Shown here in pieces: positions 51,800 to 60,429 of a stretch of 64,000 nucleotides of DNA. Origin of the DNA: Mucilaginibacter pedocola (GTDB taxonomy: Bacteria; Bacteroidota; Bacteroidia; Sphingobacteriales; Sphingobacteriaceae); contig NZ_MBTF01000007.1 of the NCBI RefSeq assembly GCF_002013915.1, positions 62,001 to 126,000 of the forward strand, written 5' to 3'. The position numbers and the translations under genes were made by a program. The notes beneath the pieces are model-generated. The model searched no databases. It worked only from the letters and a program-made list of their open reading frames with translations, and was not told the origin of the DNA. Positions within the stretch are counted from its first letter, which is position 1. Each line of letters starts with the position of its first letter.

Positions 51800-53467
51800 A
51801 TGACTAAAAGACCAGGTAATTTTGCCAGAATAATCAACCGCATATTTATTATTTTCCTGTTGTTCACCTTTCTGGTAACAACAGGATCATTTTTTTTGAG
51901 GCATACCATCAATCAAAAGCTGGAAAGGCTGAGCATGCAAGCCGCTGCCCCTCCTCCTCAACACCAGATCAGTGCTTTGATTGTTGAACTGGACCTGGCC
52001 GAGAACAGTTTTCAAAGAGCCAGTGCCAATGGAAAAGCAGCTGACCTTGCAACCTATAAACAGCGCCTCGATACCATTTTCCGGAGCCTGGATTCGGCCA
52101 TAGGCCGTTATCAAAAAGGGAGTAGTGCCTCTTTGCCCGATAGCCGCCATCAGATCGAAAAAAGCTTGCAACTTAAGTTACAGCTATCCAAACAATTGTT
52201 GATCCTGCGCTCGAACTTTGATTCGCTACTGCGTGTGACCACGATGAACAATATCCACCGGGGCACCGGTAAAGAAAAAATGCCCGCGCTACCTTCATTA
52301 AAGGCAGATACGGTCATATCGACCCAAAAAGAAGCCAACAGGTCAGGCTTGATAAGCCGTTTGAAAGAGGCGCTTCAGGCCACGAGGTCTGTAAAGGTTC
52401 TTACTGTCCGGGAAAAAAGCAATAACAAGCCCCGTTATTCCAAACACGATAATAGGGCCTTACTATTGAACTTGAGTTCGGAATACGGACGGATGGCCGC
52501 GTCGGGGCAGGCGCTTATACTGGCCAATCTAAACCTGTTAATCAAATTGCGCCAACTTACCCGCCAAGTGCAGGATATCGACCGCATCGCTTATGAAAAA
52601 AGCCGGGCATCAACGCTGAAAGCCTATGCGTTGACCACCAAGGACCTGAATACTTTTACGGGTATCGCATTAGCTGCCGTGCTTATATTCATCGCCTTAT
52701 TGCTGGTATATATCCGCCGTGCCGGCTGGGCCGAACGTCGTTTGGTCGTGGAGAGCGACCGTGCCATCAAACTGGCCGGCCAAAGATCGGAGATCCTGGC
52801 GATCATGAGCCACGAGATCAGAAATAAACTGATGGCCATCAATGGTGCAGTTTTTACTTTAAAGCGAACAGGATTGTTGCCTCCGCAGGAACAAAAGGTG
52901 GCTGCTATCAATTTGGCTTCAGGTTTGATACTGGAAACGGTCAACAATGTACTCGACGCCAGCAAACTGGAACAAGGATATTCGGATACGCGTAAATGCG
53001 GGCCGTTCGTTCCCGCCGAAGCTATAATTGAAGCCGTAGAGGCCATGCGTTTTATGGCCGAGAACAAGGCCTTAACGTTGGATCTGGAGTTAGGCCCTGA
53101 AATGAAGCAGACCATCCTGGGGGATAGTTTTCGCTTGAAACAGGTCTTATTGAACCTTTTAAGTAATGCTATTAAATATACCGACAGCGGTTCTGTCCGT
53201 ATCGCCGGCCACCTGCGCCGCCAGGACAGCCATTGCCGGTTGAATGTTGAGGTAGGAGATACGGGTAGCGGTATTCCCAAACATTTGCAGGCAAAACTTT
53301 TTACCCCTTACTACCAGGCTGCCGGCAAAAAGCCGGGCACCGGTTTAGGATTGTATCTATGCCGGGAATTGATCAGGCAGCAAGGAGGCGAGATCAGTAT
53401 CGAAAGTGATTCAGGGGCTGGTACCGTTATCAGGTTCTTTATCGTTTATAATCTTCCAATGTCATGA
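51800..53467 (+). CDS. Membrane sensor histidine kinase (HisKA-HATPase)
   Basis: 555 residues. Two membrane helices (about 13-32 and 278-300) bracket an extracytoplasmic helical sensor; then the H-box 'ILAIMSHEIRNKLMAINGAVFTL' and HATPase boxes 'QVLLNLLSNAIKYTDSGSV', 'VGDTGSGIPKHLQAKLF', 'GTGLGLYLCRELIRQQGGE'. Asn-Lys replaces the usual Asn/Lys-Thr-Pro after the His. Likely phosphorylates the LytTR regulator upstream. Confidence 0.92.
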   Translation: MTKRPGNFARIINRIFIIFLLFTFLVTTGSFFLRHTINQKLERLSMQAAAPPPQHQISALIVELDLAENSFQRASANGKAADLATYKQRLDTIFRSLDSAIGRYQKGSSASLPDSRHQIEKSLQLKLQLSKQLLILRSNFDSLLRVTTMNNIHRGTGKEKMPALPSLKADTVISTQKEANRSGLISRLKEALQATRSVKVLTVREKSNNKPRYSKHDNRALLLNLSSEYGRMAASGQALILANLNLLIKLRQLTRQVQDIDRIAYEKSRASTLKAYALTTKDLNTFTGIALAAVLIFIALLLVYIRRAGWAERRLVVESDRAIKLAGQRSEILAIMSHEIRNKLMAINGAVFTLKRTGLLPPQEQKVAAINLASGLILETVNNVLDASKLEQGYSDTRKCGPFVPAEAIIEAVEAMRFMAENKALTLDLELGPEMKQTILGDSFRLKQVLLNLLSNAIKYTDSGSVRIAGHLRRQDSHCRLNVEVGDTGSGIPKHLQAKLFTPYYQAAGKKPGTGLGLYLCRELIRQQGGEISIESDSGAGTVIRFFIVYNLPMS

Positions 53468-53562
53468 GGCATGGTGTAAGTCTGGTCATGGGGCCTTTTA
53501 ACGATAACATCCCCAGCGGCATCCGCTGCGTATGTAGTGTTAGATACTTGAAATAAGAACGA

Positions 53563-54903
53563 ATGGCCTTGAATAACGCTAAACCCAAAGACCTGGCGCT
53601 GCATGTTTTAGAAAAGTTGCAGCATAGTAATTTGTTATTACCTATCCCGCCCGTAACGGTACTGGAGGAGCTTTTCGATCTCATCTTCTTCGCCAGTATG
53701 CGCACAGAGGAAGGTGAATTGATCAAGGTAACGGTCACCCTGATTGACCCTGCCGACCCGGACCCGAAACCGCCACGAAAGACCGTCCATGAAAGATGGA
53801 GCAGTATAAAATTCGAAACTCCGATCGAGTTATCGATCAAAGCACTTGTTAAGCTTTCCAAGGCATCTGACCCGTCCAGCACGTCTTTAGCGGTTTATTA
53901 TGATGACCAAGGTAGATTGTTCATCTGGGGGATGATCGACCAGGCGCTGCATTACCAGAGTTTCCTGAATTACGAAACAGAATCGGGCTCCGAGCAGCCC
54001 GGGCTGTTCCAGGCCACCATAAGTGATATCGGCACACTTGACATACTTTTTGATTATGAATTATTAGCGACCTTGAAGCAGAATGTTCTCGTGCCAAGAT
54101 ACCTTGATGTATTTACCATAGGGCCGGTCTCCAAGATATTAAGGGCTAATGCTCTATACCTCAGGTCCGATATCAAATCCTTCCTGTCAACCGCCCATGC
54201 CGGTGAATCTTTCGAGGAATGGGAAACTTTCGTAGACGGGTTATGGATCCAAACCCTTTCCAGGTTATTGCTGCGTATCCAGAAATACCATCATGGCGGC
54301 GCGATACTGATCACAGAACAGACCCGCGATGTCGACATGAAATATAAATTGAGCTACGGCCGGCTCAAAGATTCTGTAAGCAAGTATGCTAAAGAAACGA
54401 TCAATAATTATGTGGCGGAATCGCTGATCGATGCACATATCAACGCCGGGAAGAAAGTAATTTCCAAAGACTGGTACATAGAAGAATCAAGATCTTTATT
54501 GGCCAAACAAGGCATTGCCGACGAGATCAAAGGCTGCATATCTTTCCTGGCTTCGCATACCTGTGTGGACGGTGTATTGGTATTCGCAACGCATATGGTT
54601 TCCAGAGGATTCGGCGGTGTATTAAAAGCCCGCAAAATGCCAGGGAAGATATTCGTCTCCCCAACGGCCACCGCAACACCCAAGTCGCTGGTGCCGGCTG
54701 ATCCGAAGCATTTTGGAACGAGGCACCGTTCGATGATCGCCTACTGCTGGAATTATCCCGGTAGCCTGGGCCTTGTCGTCTCGCAAGATGGGGACATCCG
54801 GGCTTTCTACAGAATAGAAGAAAAGCTAATCATGTGGGAGAATATCAAAACCCAGCAATTTCTGAAAAGCAGAAAGCTAAAACGGGCCACTAATGCCAGT
54901 TAG
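53563..54903 (+). CDS. DisA_N-like (DACNV-type) nucleotide-sensing protein
   Basis: 446 residues. The C-terminal part holds degenerate diadenylate cyclase motifs: 'CVDGVLVFATHMVSRGFGGVL' (DGV at 336-338 where cyclases have DGA) and 'KHFGTRHRSMIAYCWNYPGSLGLVVSQDGDIRAFY' (RHR at 387-389). The N-terminal 200 residues are unrecognised. The layout fits DACNV sensor proteins proposed to bind nucleotides in conflict and signalling systems. Whether it makes or senses c-di-AMP is not clear. Downstream of, and in line with, the kinase. Confidence 0.7.
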   Translation: MALNNAKPKDLALHVLEKLQHSNLLLPIPPVTVLEELFDLIFFASMRTEEGELIKVTVTLIDPADPDPKPPRKTVHERWSSIKFETPIELSIKALVKLSKASDPSSTSLAVYYDDQGRLFIWGMIDQALHYQSFLNYETESGSEQPGLFQATISDIGTLDILFDYELLATLKQNVLVPRYLDVFTIGPVSKILRANALYLRSDIKSFLSTAHAGESFEEWETFVDGLWIQTLSRLLLRIQKYHHGGAILITEQTRDVDMKYKLSYGRLKDSVSKYAKETINNYVAESLIDAHINAGKKVISKDWYIEESRSLLAKQGIADEIKGCISFLASHTCVDGVLVFATHMVSRGFGGVLKARKMPGKIFVSPTATATPKSLVPADPKHFGTRHRSMIAYCWNYPGSLGLVVSQDGDIRAFYRIEEKLIMWENIKTQQFLKSRKLKRATNAS

Positions 54904-54940
54904 CGCCCTGTTTTGTTTTGATGAGTTACGGCCGCTCGGC

Positions 54941-55126
54941 TCATTTGTCTAAAGTGTGAAGATAAAATTGATCTTTATATCGATGCTCCTTGCAGTTACA
55001 GCAATTGGCCAGGATATTTTTACCTGTGAAGAACAGGCAGCTCTGTCGGCCGCCCCCTTTAGTAATAATGACATGTTTTTTGATCTGGGCCACATAACCT
55101 TGATATGAAAAAAAAGAAGCCTGCAT
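54941..55126 (-). CDS. Possible small Cys-rich protein
   Basis: 61 residues, 'IIKKHVIITK'-like strand and 'CNC' near the C-terminus. ATG overlaps the start of the broken Cys-rich gene on the other strand (55125). No family recognised, so it may be a chance frame. Confidence 0.3.
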   Translation of the reverse strand: MQASFFSYQGYVAQIKKHVIITKGGGRQSCLFFTGKNILANCCNCKEHRYKDQFYLHTLDK

Positions 55127-55275
55127 GCAAAAAAAAGTTCCGCTAGCCGCCTTGTTCGTGCGGAACCGCGCTTTGGGTGAGAAGCCCGCGTCCCGGAATG
55201 GCCAAGGCTTTGCTGTTTTGGTTGCCCATTAAATTCTATAAGTGTTATAGGTGTGACGGAAGGCTTGGGTGTTAG
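55125..55275 (+). pseudogene. Broken copy of the Cys-rich gene at 28345
   Basis: 'PCSCGTALWVRSPRPGM' and 'FWLPIKFYKCYRCD' are readable, but an extra base in CTAG near 55145 puts a stop before them and a lost base after 'CD' removes the C-terminus. Convergent with XRE gene 55290, as in the intact copy. Confidence 0.8.
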
Positions 55276-55289
55276 CGCGGCAATGGCGG

Positions 55290-55637
55290 CTATTTCTTTT
55301 CGAGTTCCTTTTCTAGAAAGGCCGCTTTGCGCTGGAGGATAGCGAGTTCTTCCTCGCGGACGGCGATCCGCCGTTGTATGATAGCGATCGGCTCGCTGTC
55401 GGGATTCTTGGCATTGGCCCCGAACAATTGCAGTATATCTGCATCTAAGGCAAAGGCGATGGCCTCGATGCGGGAAAGGCTTGGGTCTGTAGTTCCGGCT
55501 TCGATCTTTGAGATGGATGCGGTGGATATCCCGGTCTTTGTTGCCAGCTCATCTTGCGTCATGCGTGCTTTTTTACGGGCTTCTTTGATGCGCAGGCCCA
55601 CTTTTTTTTGCACATCGGTATTCAAAGGCTGTTTCAT
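55290..55637 (-). CDS. XRE regulator with coiled-coil tail, near-copy of 28501
   Basis: 115 residues from ATG 55637: 'LRIKEARKKARMTQDELATKTGISTASISKIEAGTTDPSL' and 'VREEELAILQRKAAFLEKELEKK'. Differs from the 28501 protein at few positions. Its ATG overlaps the stop of the upstream small gene (ATGA), so the two are coupled here, unlike copy A. Confidence 0.9.
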   Translation of the reverse strand: MKQPLNTDVQKKVGLRIKEARKKARMTQDELATKTGISTASISKIEAGTTDPSLSRIEAIAFALDADILQLFGANAKNPDSEPIAIIQRRIAVREEELAILQRKAAFLEKELEKK

Positions 55638-55852
55638 TGGGTTCGGAATGGAAAACAAATATAGCTAAAAGGAGTAAGGGTGTGTTGTAAGCGCACATTT
55701 CCGGTCAAGTGAAGGGCAATCGTTGCCAGGGCTTGGTCGGTGTAGTATCCATTGCCCATATGCCGGTAGGTGCCGTTTTTGCGGCGGGCGATATAGCCTT
55801 TAAAGCAGCCGTTGTCGCTGATTATGTAACAGAGGCCGGTTTCGCCGGGCAT
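55634..55852 (-). CDS. Small protein, MPGETG family, extended copy
   Basis: 72 residues; the first 52 match 28915-29079 ('MPGETGLCYIISDNGCFKGY', 'MGNGYYTDQALATIALHL'). The stop used in the other copy is lost, adding about 18 residues that read through the XRE promoter region up to ATGA. The tail is therefore probably not ancestral. Confidence 0.6.
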   Translation of the reverse strand: MPGETGLCYIISDNGCFKGYIARRKNGTYRHMGNGYYTDQALATIALHLTGNVRLQHTLTPFSYICFPFRTQ

Positions 55853-55917
55853 GGCTTTTTTGTCTAATTATAGTTCGGTTTCTTTGCCGTCGATGCGGCA
55901 TTTGATGTTGATCCTGC

Positions 55918-56590
55918 CTATAGCATTTGGGGGTAAGATAATACGGGGTTGGGGTGTATGGGGAGTTTGGCGAATTTGAGCACTTCGAGGCCGGGGACGC
56001 CGAATTCGGCGACGACTTTGCCGAGGATGAGGTAGCAGCCTTTGCCCCGGAAGGGGTAGTGGGGCGTGCGGTTCGGGGAATGGACGGTGTCGAAGGTGTT
56101 TCCTTCCACGTCGAGGAAGTCGCCGAACCACATCTTTTGGTTCGTTTTAGTGAGTACCGTTTTTTCGCAGACGTATAGCCCCACCATTTTGACCACCTGC
56201 CCAATTTGGTTAATGAGGCCGTTCGCGTAGATCTCGCCGCGGTATTCCGTTTTAAGCAGTTCGAACAAGGTCATGCTGAGGGGGAAGCCGAGCAGTTCCA
56301 GTTCGTGGTAGGCGTTCTCCAGCGGCGTGTTGGCCAGTACGGGAAGTGCGTAGTTTTTGGCTTCGACGGCGAATAGTTCCCTGTGGTTGTTCGGTTTTGT
56401 TTTGCTGCCGAAAGCAAGTGTACCTCCCATAGCAATGCTTTTTTGCTTTTGCCGGTAAAGCGCAATGCACCAACTCGGATGAGCGTGATGGCCTGTTCCA
56501 GGCCGATGCCCGTCCGCTTGACAAGGTCATCGAGGCTTTGGTAAGGGCCGTTCTTTTGGCGTTCTTGGGGGATGCCTTCGATAGAAAGGA
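55918..56590 (-). pseudogene. C-terminal fragment of a DnaE-type (error-prone) polymerase III alpha subunit
   Basis: From about 56590: 'GIPQERQKNGPYQSLDDLVK', 'GIGLEQAITLIRVGALRFTG', then a frameshift near 56420 into 'GTLAFGSKTKPNNHRELF', 'YHELELLGFPLSMTLFELL' and 'KGCYLILGKVVAEFGVPGLE'. These are the helix-hairpin-helix and OB-fold parts of DnaE/DnaE2. About 220 of some 1000 residues remain. In Bacteroidota such genes often belong with umuDC/SRAP cassettes, but here it is 45 kb away. Confidence 0.85.
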
Positions 56591-56634
56591 GTATGCAGCA
56601 TCTGAAGTTGCACACTCCTTTCCCGGTTCATTTT

Positions 56635-57468
56635 CTAATCTGTAATATGTGCCGTTATCCCGGTTCTATGGGGATCAATATCCGCCGCCAGCACATGCCT
56701 GTCCGGATAATCGCCGCCGTTTTGCGCCCGGTATGCGATCGGCGCATCAGTAAACAGATCTTCCAGCCGCTCTTGCCATTTCCTTTTTTCATCTTCAACT
56801 TGTTCTGGTTGTATAAATGTCGAACTATAGATGACGTGGGTCGGCATTACCTCCATGCCAGGATAAAACAACGCCCCGTGCGTTAACGGAAAAAGCAATT
56901 GTTCAATAGGCCCATTAATACCCCTGGGGCCATAATCCGCTTGCGGGCCGCCTGCGTATACTGATACTAAAGCTCTTTTGCCTTTAAGGATTCCTTCTCC
57001 AAAACGAAATTGATTTGTGCCGTTTTGATAGCCATAGGCAAACCCAAAAGCGTAAACTCTTTCTATCCATCCTTTCAAAATAGCCGGCATGCTATACCAC
57101 CATAAAGGGAACTGAAGGATGACCGCATCCGCTGCCAGCAATTTTTGCTGTTCGGCCAGCACATCTGCTGTTTGAGTTTGCGTGGCATACGCATTGCCGG
57201 ACTCATGGATGAACGAGAGCCGGTCTCCATTCACCCTTTGCGGAAAATCATGCTCGTCATAAACGGCCTTCCATTTCATGCCATACAGATCCGACAACAT
57301 GACCTCGTAACCTAACTGTTCAAATTTTTCTACGCTTGTATTTACCATCGTCCGGGTAAGCGAAGTGGGCTCAGGATGGGCAAACACGATCAATACTTTC
57401 TTTTTAGAGGTACTGCCAGAACCGCCCGTTTCGGCTGCTTTGTTATTTTTGAAGTTTTGCATGTTCAA
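56635..57468 (-). CDS. Flavodoxin-fold NAD(P)H quinone oxidoreductase (NQO1/MdaB type)
   Basis: 277 residues. 'KVLIVFAHPEPTSLTRTMVNTSVEKFEQLGYEVMLSDLY' (flavin phosphate loop), 'ADAVILQFPLWWYSMPAILKGWIERVYAFGFAYG' (Flavodoxin_2 signature) and 'SVYAGGPQADYGPRGI'. Two-electron reduction of quinones, protecting from redox stress. Divergent-type partner is the Crp/Fnr gene at 57555, upstream on the same strand. Confidence 0.92.
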   Translation of the reverse strand: MNMQNFKNNKAAETGGSGSTSKKKVLIVFAHPEPTSLTRTMVNTSVEKFEQLGYEVMLSDLYGMKWKAVYDEHDFPQRVNGDRLSFIHESGNAYATQTQTADVLAEQQKLLAADAVILQFPLWWYSMPAILKGWIERVYAFGFAYGYQNGTNQFRFGEGILKGKRALVSVYAGGPQADYGPRGINGPIEQLLFPLTHGALFYPGMEVMPTHVIYSSTFIQPEQVEDEKRKWQERLEDLFTDAPIAYRAQNGGDYPDRHVLAADIDPHRTGITAHITD

Positions 57469-57554
57469 TTAATTTTATGATCAACAGAACACAAAATTCC
57501 GACAGTAAATGCTGTTTAAAAATCAGCTATATAAAGAAATTTGCTTAAAGTAGT

Positions 57555-58142
57555 TTAACTTTTTCCGGCCTTGTGATTGCGAAGTTGCGATAAATAAACC
57601 GGTGTAATACCCAAAAAGGATGCTATCGCATATTGTGGCACCTTCTGCATGAATTCGGGATATTGTTTAGAAAATTCAATGTAGCGTTCTTCTGCGGTCT
57701 TGCTTAAGTTGGATAATATTCGTCTTTGCAGATAGGCAAATCCGCGTTGGGTGAGGATGCGGAAAAAACGTTCGAATTTCGGGACCTCTTCTAACAATTT
57801 TTGCTCGTCATCATACGCTATTTGAAATATTGTGCTGTTGCTCAAAGCCTCGACAAATAGCGTTGCAGGCCTTTGATAAATAAAACTATTAAAGTCAGAG
57901 ATCCACCAATCGTCAATTGCTAAAGCTATGGTATGCTCTTGCCCATCGTTACACATAATGTATGAGCGCAGCGCACCATTTACTACGTAACTTCGGTATT
58001 TACAGATAAAATCGGGCTGTACAATAAATTGCTTTTTTTTAATTTTTCTTACCCGGAGTTTTGAAAGAAATACTTTTTTCTCATCTTCGGTAAGGTCAAT
58101 ATACTTACCGACGCAGGCAAGTATCTGGTCAAAATCTCCCAT
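57555..58142 (-). CDS. Crp/Fnr-family transcriptional regulator
   Basis: 195 residues. Beta roll with 'IVQPDFICKYRSYVVNGALRSY' and 'HTIALAIDDWWISDFNSFIYQRPA', the usual Bacteroidota WW-I-[SD]D motif, then the winged helix 'IASFLGITPVYLSQLRN'. Upstream of the quinone reductase on the same strand; probably controls it. Confidence 0.9.
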   Translation of the reverse strand: MGDFDQILACVGKYIDLTEDEKKVFLSKLRVRKIKKKQFIVQPDFICKYRSYVVNGALRSYIMCNDGQEHTIALAIDDWWISDFNSFIYQRPATLFVEALSNSTIFQIAYDDEQKLLEEVPKFERFFRILTQRGFAYLQRRILSNLSKTAEERYIEFSKQYPEFMQKVPQYAIASFLGITPVYLSQLRNHKAGKS

Positions 58143-58298
58143 CTTACAAAAATAGAAAAACGAACAGAAAACAACTGAGGCCTTTAACGTTGTTGTTTTT
58201 TCCGGGTTTAGAATTCAAAACTGCACGGATGATTGGCCGCTCGCTTCATGGCGTGGTTTCCGACGGCCGGAATCGTTGTGAATGTCAATACAGCTTCT

Positions 58299-58685
58299 TC
58301 AGGAAGCCTGCTTCAATTTGGCTTCCATACACATGGTCGTATGTGGTACCGCCCGCAGCCTTTCCGCCGGTATCAGCTTACCGGTAACGCGGCAAATACC
58401 ATAGGTTTTATTTTGGATGCGCAAAAGCGCGGCTTCGAGTTGTTCGATGAATTTCTTCTGGCGGACGGCCAATTGGTTGATTTGTTCCTTTTCATATGTG
58501 GCCGAGCCGTCTTCCAATGTCTTGCCGGCGATAGCAGCGTCGTCACCGTTGCTGTTCGCCAAACTTAACGAAGCCGCTAATTCGCCCAGTTCTTCCCGCG
58601 CCAGCGTGATCTTATGTTCTATGAGGGTTTTAAATTCCTGTAGTTCATTATCGCTGTAACGGGTTTTGTTTTGTTCATTAACCAT
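58299..58685 (-). CDS. DksA/TraR-family protein with reduced zinc finger
   Basis: 128 residues: N-terminal coiled coil, 'ALLRIQNKTYGICRVTGKLIPAERLRAVPHTTMCMEAK' near 93-125. Only two of the four usual zinc cysteines are present (CRVTG and TTMC), as in several Bacteroidota relatives. DksA-type proteins act in the RNA polymerase secondary channel. Monocistronic. Confidence 0.88.
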   Translation of the reverse strand: MVNEQNKTRYSDNELQEFKTLIEHKITLAREELGELAASLSLANSNGDDAAIAGKTLEDGSATYEKEQINQLAVRQKKFIEQLEAALLRIQNKTYGICRVTGKLIPAERLRAVPHTTMCMEAKLKQAS

Positions 58686-58737
58686 GTAGCATCAACAAAC
58701 TTTGCTGTGAATAGTTTGGGCGGAGCCTCTGAGGCCA

Positions 58738-59001
58738 TCAGCACGACCGCACAAGGGCAATTGCCTCCGGCTTTGCAATATTAACGTCTTCGAACCAGGG
58801 GGCTAAGGTGCTTAGCGGGTCCATCTCCAAAATATTACATATAGCTACAAAGCGGCTTATACTAATTTTAGTGGCACCACTTTCGATCTTGCTATAAGCG
58901 TTTTGCGAAATATCAAGTTTTGTAGCAACGTATAGTTGCGAGTAGTTCAACTCTTCCCGCCTGCAGCGAAAAGACATTGCTATAAATTTTTCTAATGGCA
59001 T
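58738..59001 (-). CDS. Short XRE regulator, 'SQNAYSK' subfamily
   Basis: 87 residues: 'FRCRREELNYSQLYVATKLDISQNAYSKIESGATKISISRF', with a longer C-terminal tail than its paralogues at 12320, 41310 and 42219. No recurrent hairpin was found directly beside it. Confidence 0.85.
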   Translation of the reverse strand: MPLEKFIAMSFRCRREELNYSQLYVATKLDISQNAYSKIESGATKISISRFVAICNILEMDPLSTLAPWFEDVNIAKPEAIALVRSC

Positions 59002-59106
59002 TTTAGGGGAATTTAGTTGTACTTATTTTTACAACAATAGTGCCTGAAAAGTAAAAAACCGATAAAGCAGGCAGAGCCGTTTCCACTTTTTTATTAGATT
59101 TATGGC

Positions 59107-59397
59107 ATGGGCAAAGACGCTGTATACCTGGCAGTTTTAAATATGCGCGCTGAAATAACCAGGCAGCAAAAGGAAATTGTTTTAACACTGCTGGAGGAAG
59201 AAGTGAGCTTAACTGAATTAAGGGGGAATATTGAAAAACTACAGCAGCTCTATCATGGCATGAGGAATTTGATATCGGAATATGATGATGACAGCCCTTC
59301 ATTGGAACAATACGATCAATTGCTTTTTAAACTGGATCTGGAAGCTTTGCTATTCAATAACGATCTGAGGCTAAACCGGCCCGCTAATTTTTTTTAA
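59107..59397 (+). CDS. Orphan helical protein (RNLI family), paralogue of 47427
   Basis: 96 residues: 'DAVYLAVLNMRAEITRQQ', 'KLQQLYHGMRNLISEYDDDS', 'QLLFKLDLEALLFNNDLRL'. Aligns along its length with 47427-47708. Three copies in the window (one decayed) indicate a genuine family. Divergent from the XRE gene at 58738. Confidence 0.65.
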   Translation: MGKDAVYLAVLNMRAEITRQQKEIVLTLLEEEVSLTELRGNIEKLQQLYHGMRNLISEYDDDSPSLEQYDQLLFKLDLEALLFNNDLRLNRPANFF

Positions 59398-59595
59398 CAA
59401 ACAATTTCTCATAAGTCCCCGGTTGCAGCTAATGCAAACATTTACCTCCTTATTTTATTTATGCTTAGCGAGCGTTTTTAGAATTGCTTGCAAATAGCTA
59501 TTTATTTTTGTAAGCGAAACGAGCGCTTAGTGCGACGTTTAACGTTGCCTTGTAATAACAAATATCCAAACATTTTGACGCCACTATACGCCATT

Positions 59596-59973
59596 ATGAA
59601 TGAAATACCGAAAGAATTGCTTCCTAAACAAGTCGGGGAAAAAATACGCGCTTTAAGGGAAGCAAAAAAAATAACACAATCGGCTTTCGCAAGACAGCTT
59701 GGTATATCGCCGGCAGCCCTTTATAAAATTGAGGCTGGGCAAACAGATATCAGCATTTCCAGGTTAGCACAGATCGCCGGCCTCCTGCATATAACGCCTG
59801 ATCAGTTACTTACCAGCAATGCTAATGCGCCCTCTGCGCTTGAAACCGCATATGCTGCCATGAAAAAACGAGTCGATAACCGCGAAGAAGAGATCTCCCT
59901 CTTGCAAACAAAGCTTGCCCGCTTGTATGAGGAAGTTGAAAGAAAACAGAGCTATTTTTATCGATTCGAATAA
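59596..59973 (+). CDS. XRE regulator with coiled-coil tail
   Basis: 125 residues from ATG 59596 (the frame is open from 59488). HTH 'GEKIRALREAKKITQSAFARQLGISPAALYKIEAGQTDISISRL' and a tail 'VDNREEEISLLQTKLARLYEEVERK' like 28501, 49066 and 55290. Confidence 0.9.
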   Translation: MNEIPKELLPKQVGEKIRALREAKKITQSAFARQLGISPAALYKIEAGQTDISISRLAQIAGLLHITPDQLLTSNANAPSALETAYAAMKKRVDNREEEISLLQTKLARLYEEVERKQSYFYRFE

Positions 59974-60042
59974 AACCTTATGGCTTCATTTTGGTATAGT
60001 ATTCGTCACGATTTAAAAGTGGTAAGGTTAAGTATCTAAAAA

Positions 60043-60069
60043 AAGCCCCGGGTTGTTCGCCCGGGGCTT
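60043..60069 (+). terminator. Terminator after the XRE gene
   Basis: AAGCCCCGGG-TTGTTCG-CCCGGGGCTT, 10-bp stem with A/T-rich flanks. Confidence 0.8.
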
Positions 60070-60255
60070 CCGTTCAATATAATAGGTGTAGGATAAATTC
60101 CAGTATTGGGATCTCATTTTACCGCTCTTTCAGGCATGTTGCGCCGAAATCCTTCTATTGGCAAAGGCCGCAAGATGATCCTGCCAATAAATTTCTGCCT
60201 TAAAAGATTTCTGCGCTTGCCCGACTTGGTTTATTCGCACAACTTCTTTCTTCGG

Positions 60256-60429
60256 TCACTTTATATAAAACCATGTTTTCCGGTCGCACATATAACATTT
60301 ATAAAATTTGATCGGTAACCAGCTCAAAAATGTTTTCAACAAATAGGGGCGTTTTGCCCGGTGCCAGTTCGTTGTTCCGCAAACACAAGGCTTGAATGAC
60401 AATTTTCTAGTAGGGGGATTCGTAACCAT
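60256..60429 (-). CDS. Tiny Cys-rich (zinc-ribbon-like) protein
   Basis: 57 residues from ATG 60429: 'KPCVCGTTNWHRAKRPYLLK' and 'SWLPIKFYKCYMCDRKTW'. Closest to 28345 and 2735. Lies about 200 bases from the 92-residue orphan gene at 60631 (paralogue of 2041), repeating the pairing seen at 2.0-3.1 kb. Confidence 0.65.
   Translation of the reverse strand: MVTNPPTRKLSFKPCVCGTTNWHRAKRPYLLKTFLSWLPIKFYKCYMCDRKTWFYIK

Larger units (their letters stand above)
55125..55870. repeat. Small-gene block, copy B (matches 28360-29095)
   Basis: Collinear with copy A: Cys-rich gene, XRE gene and MPGETG gene. Here a larger dnaE-type fragment precedes it on the minus strand. Confidence 0.85.
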
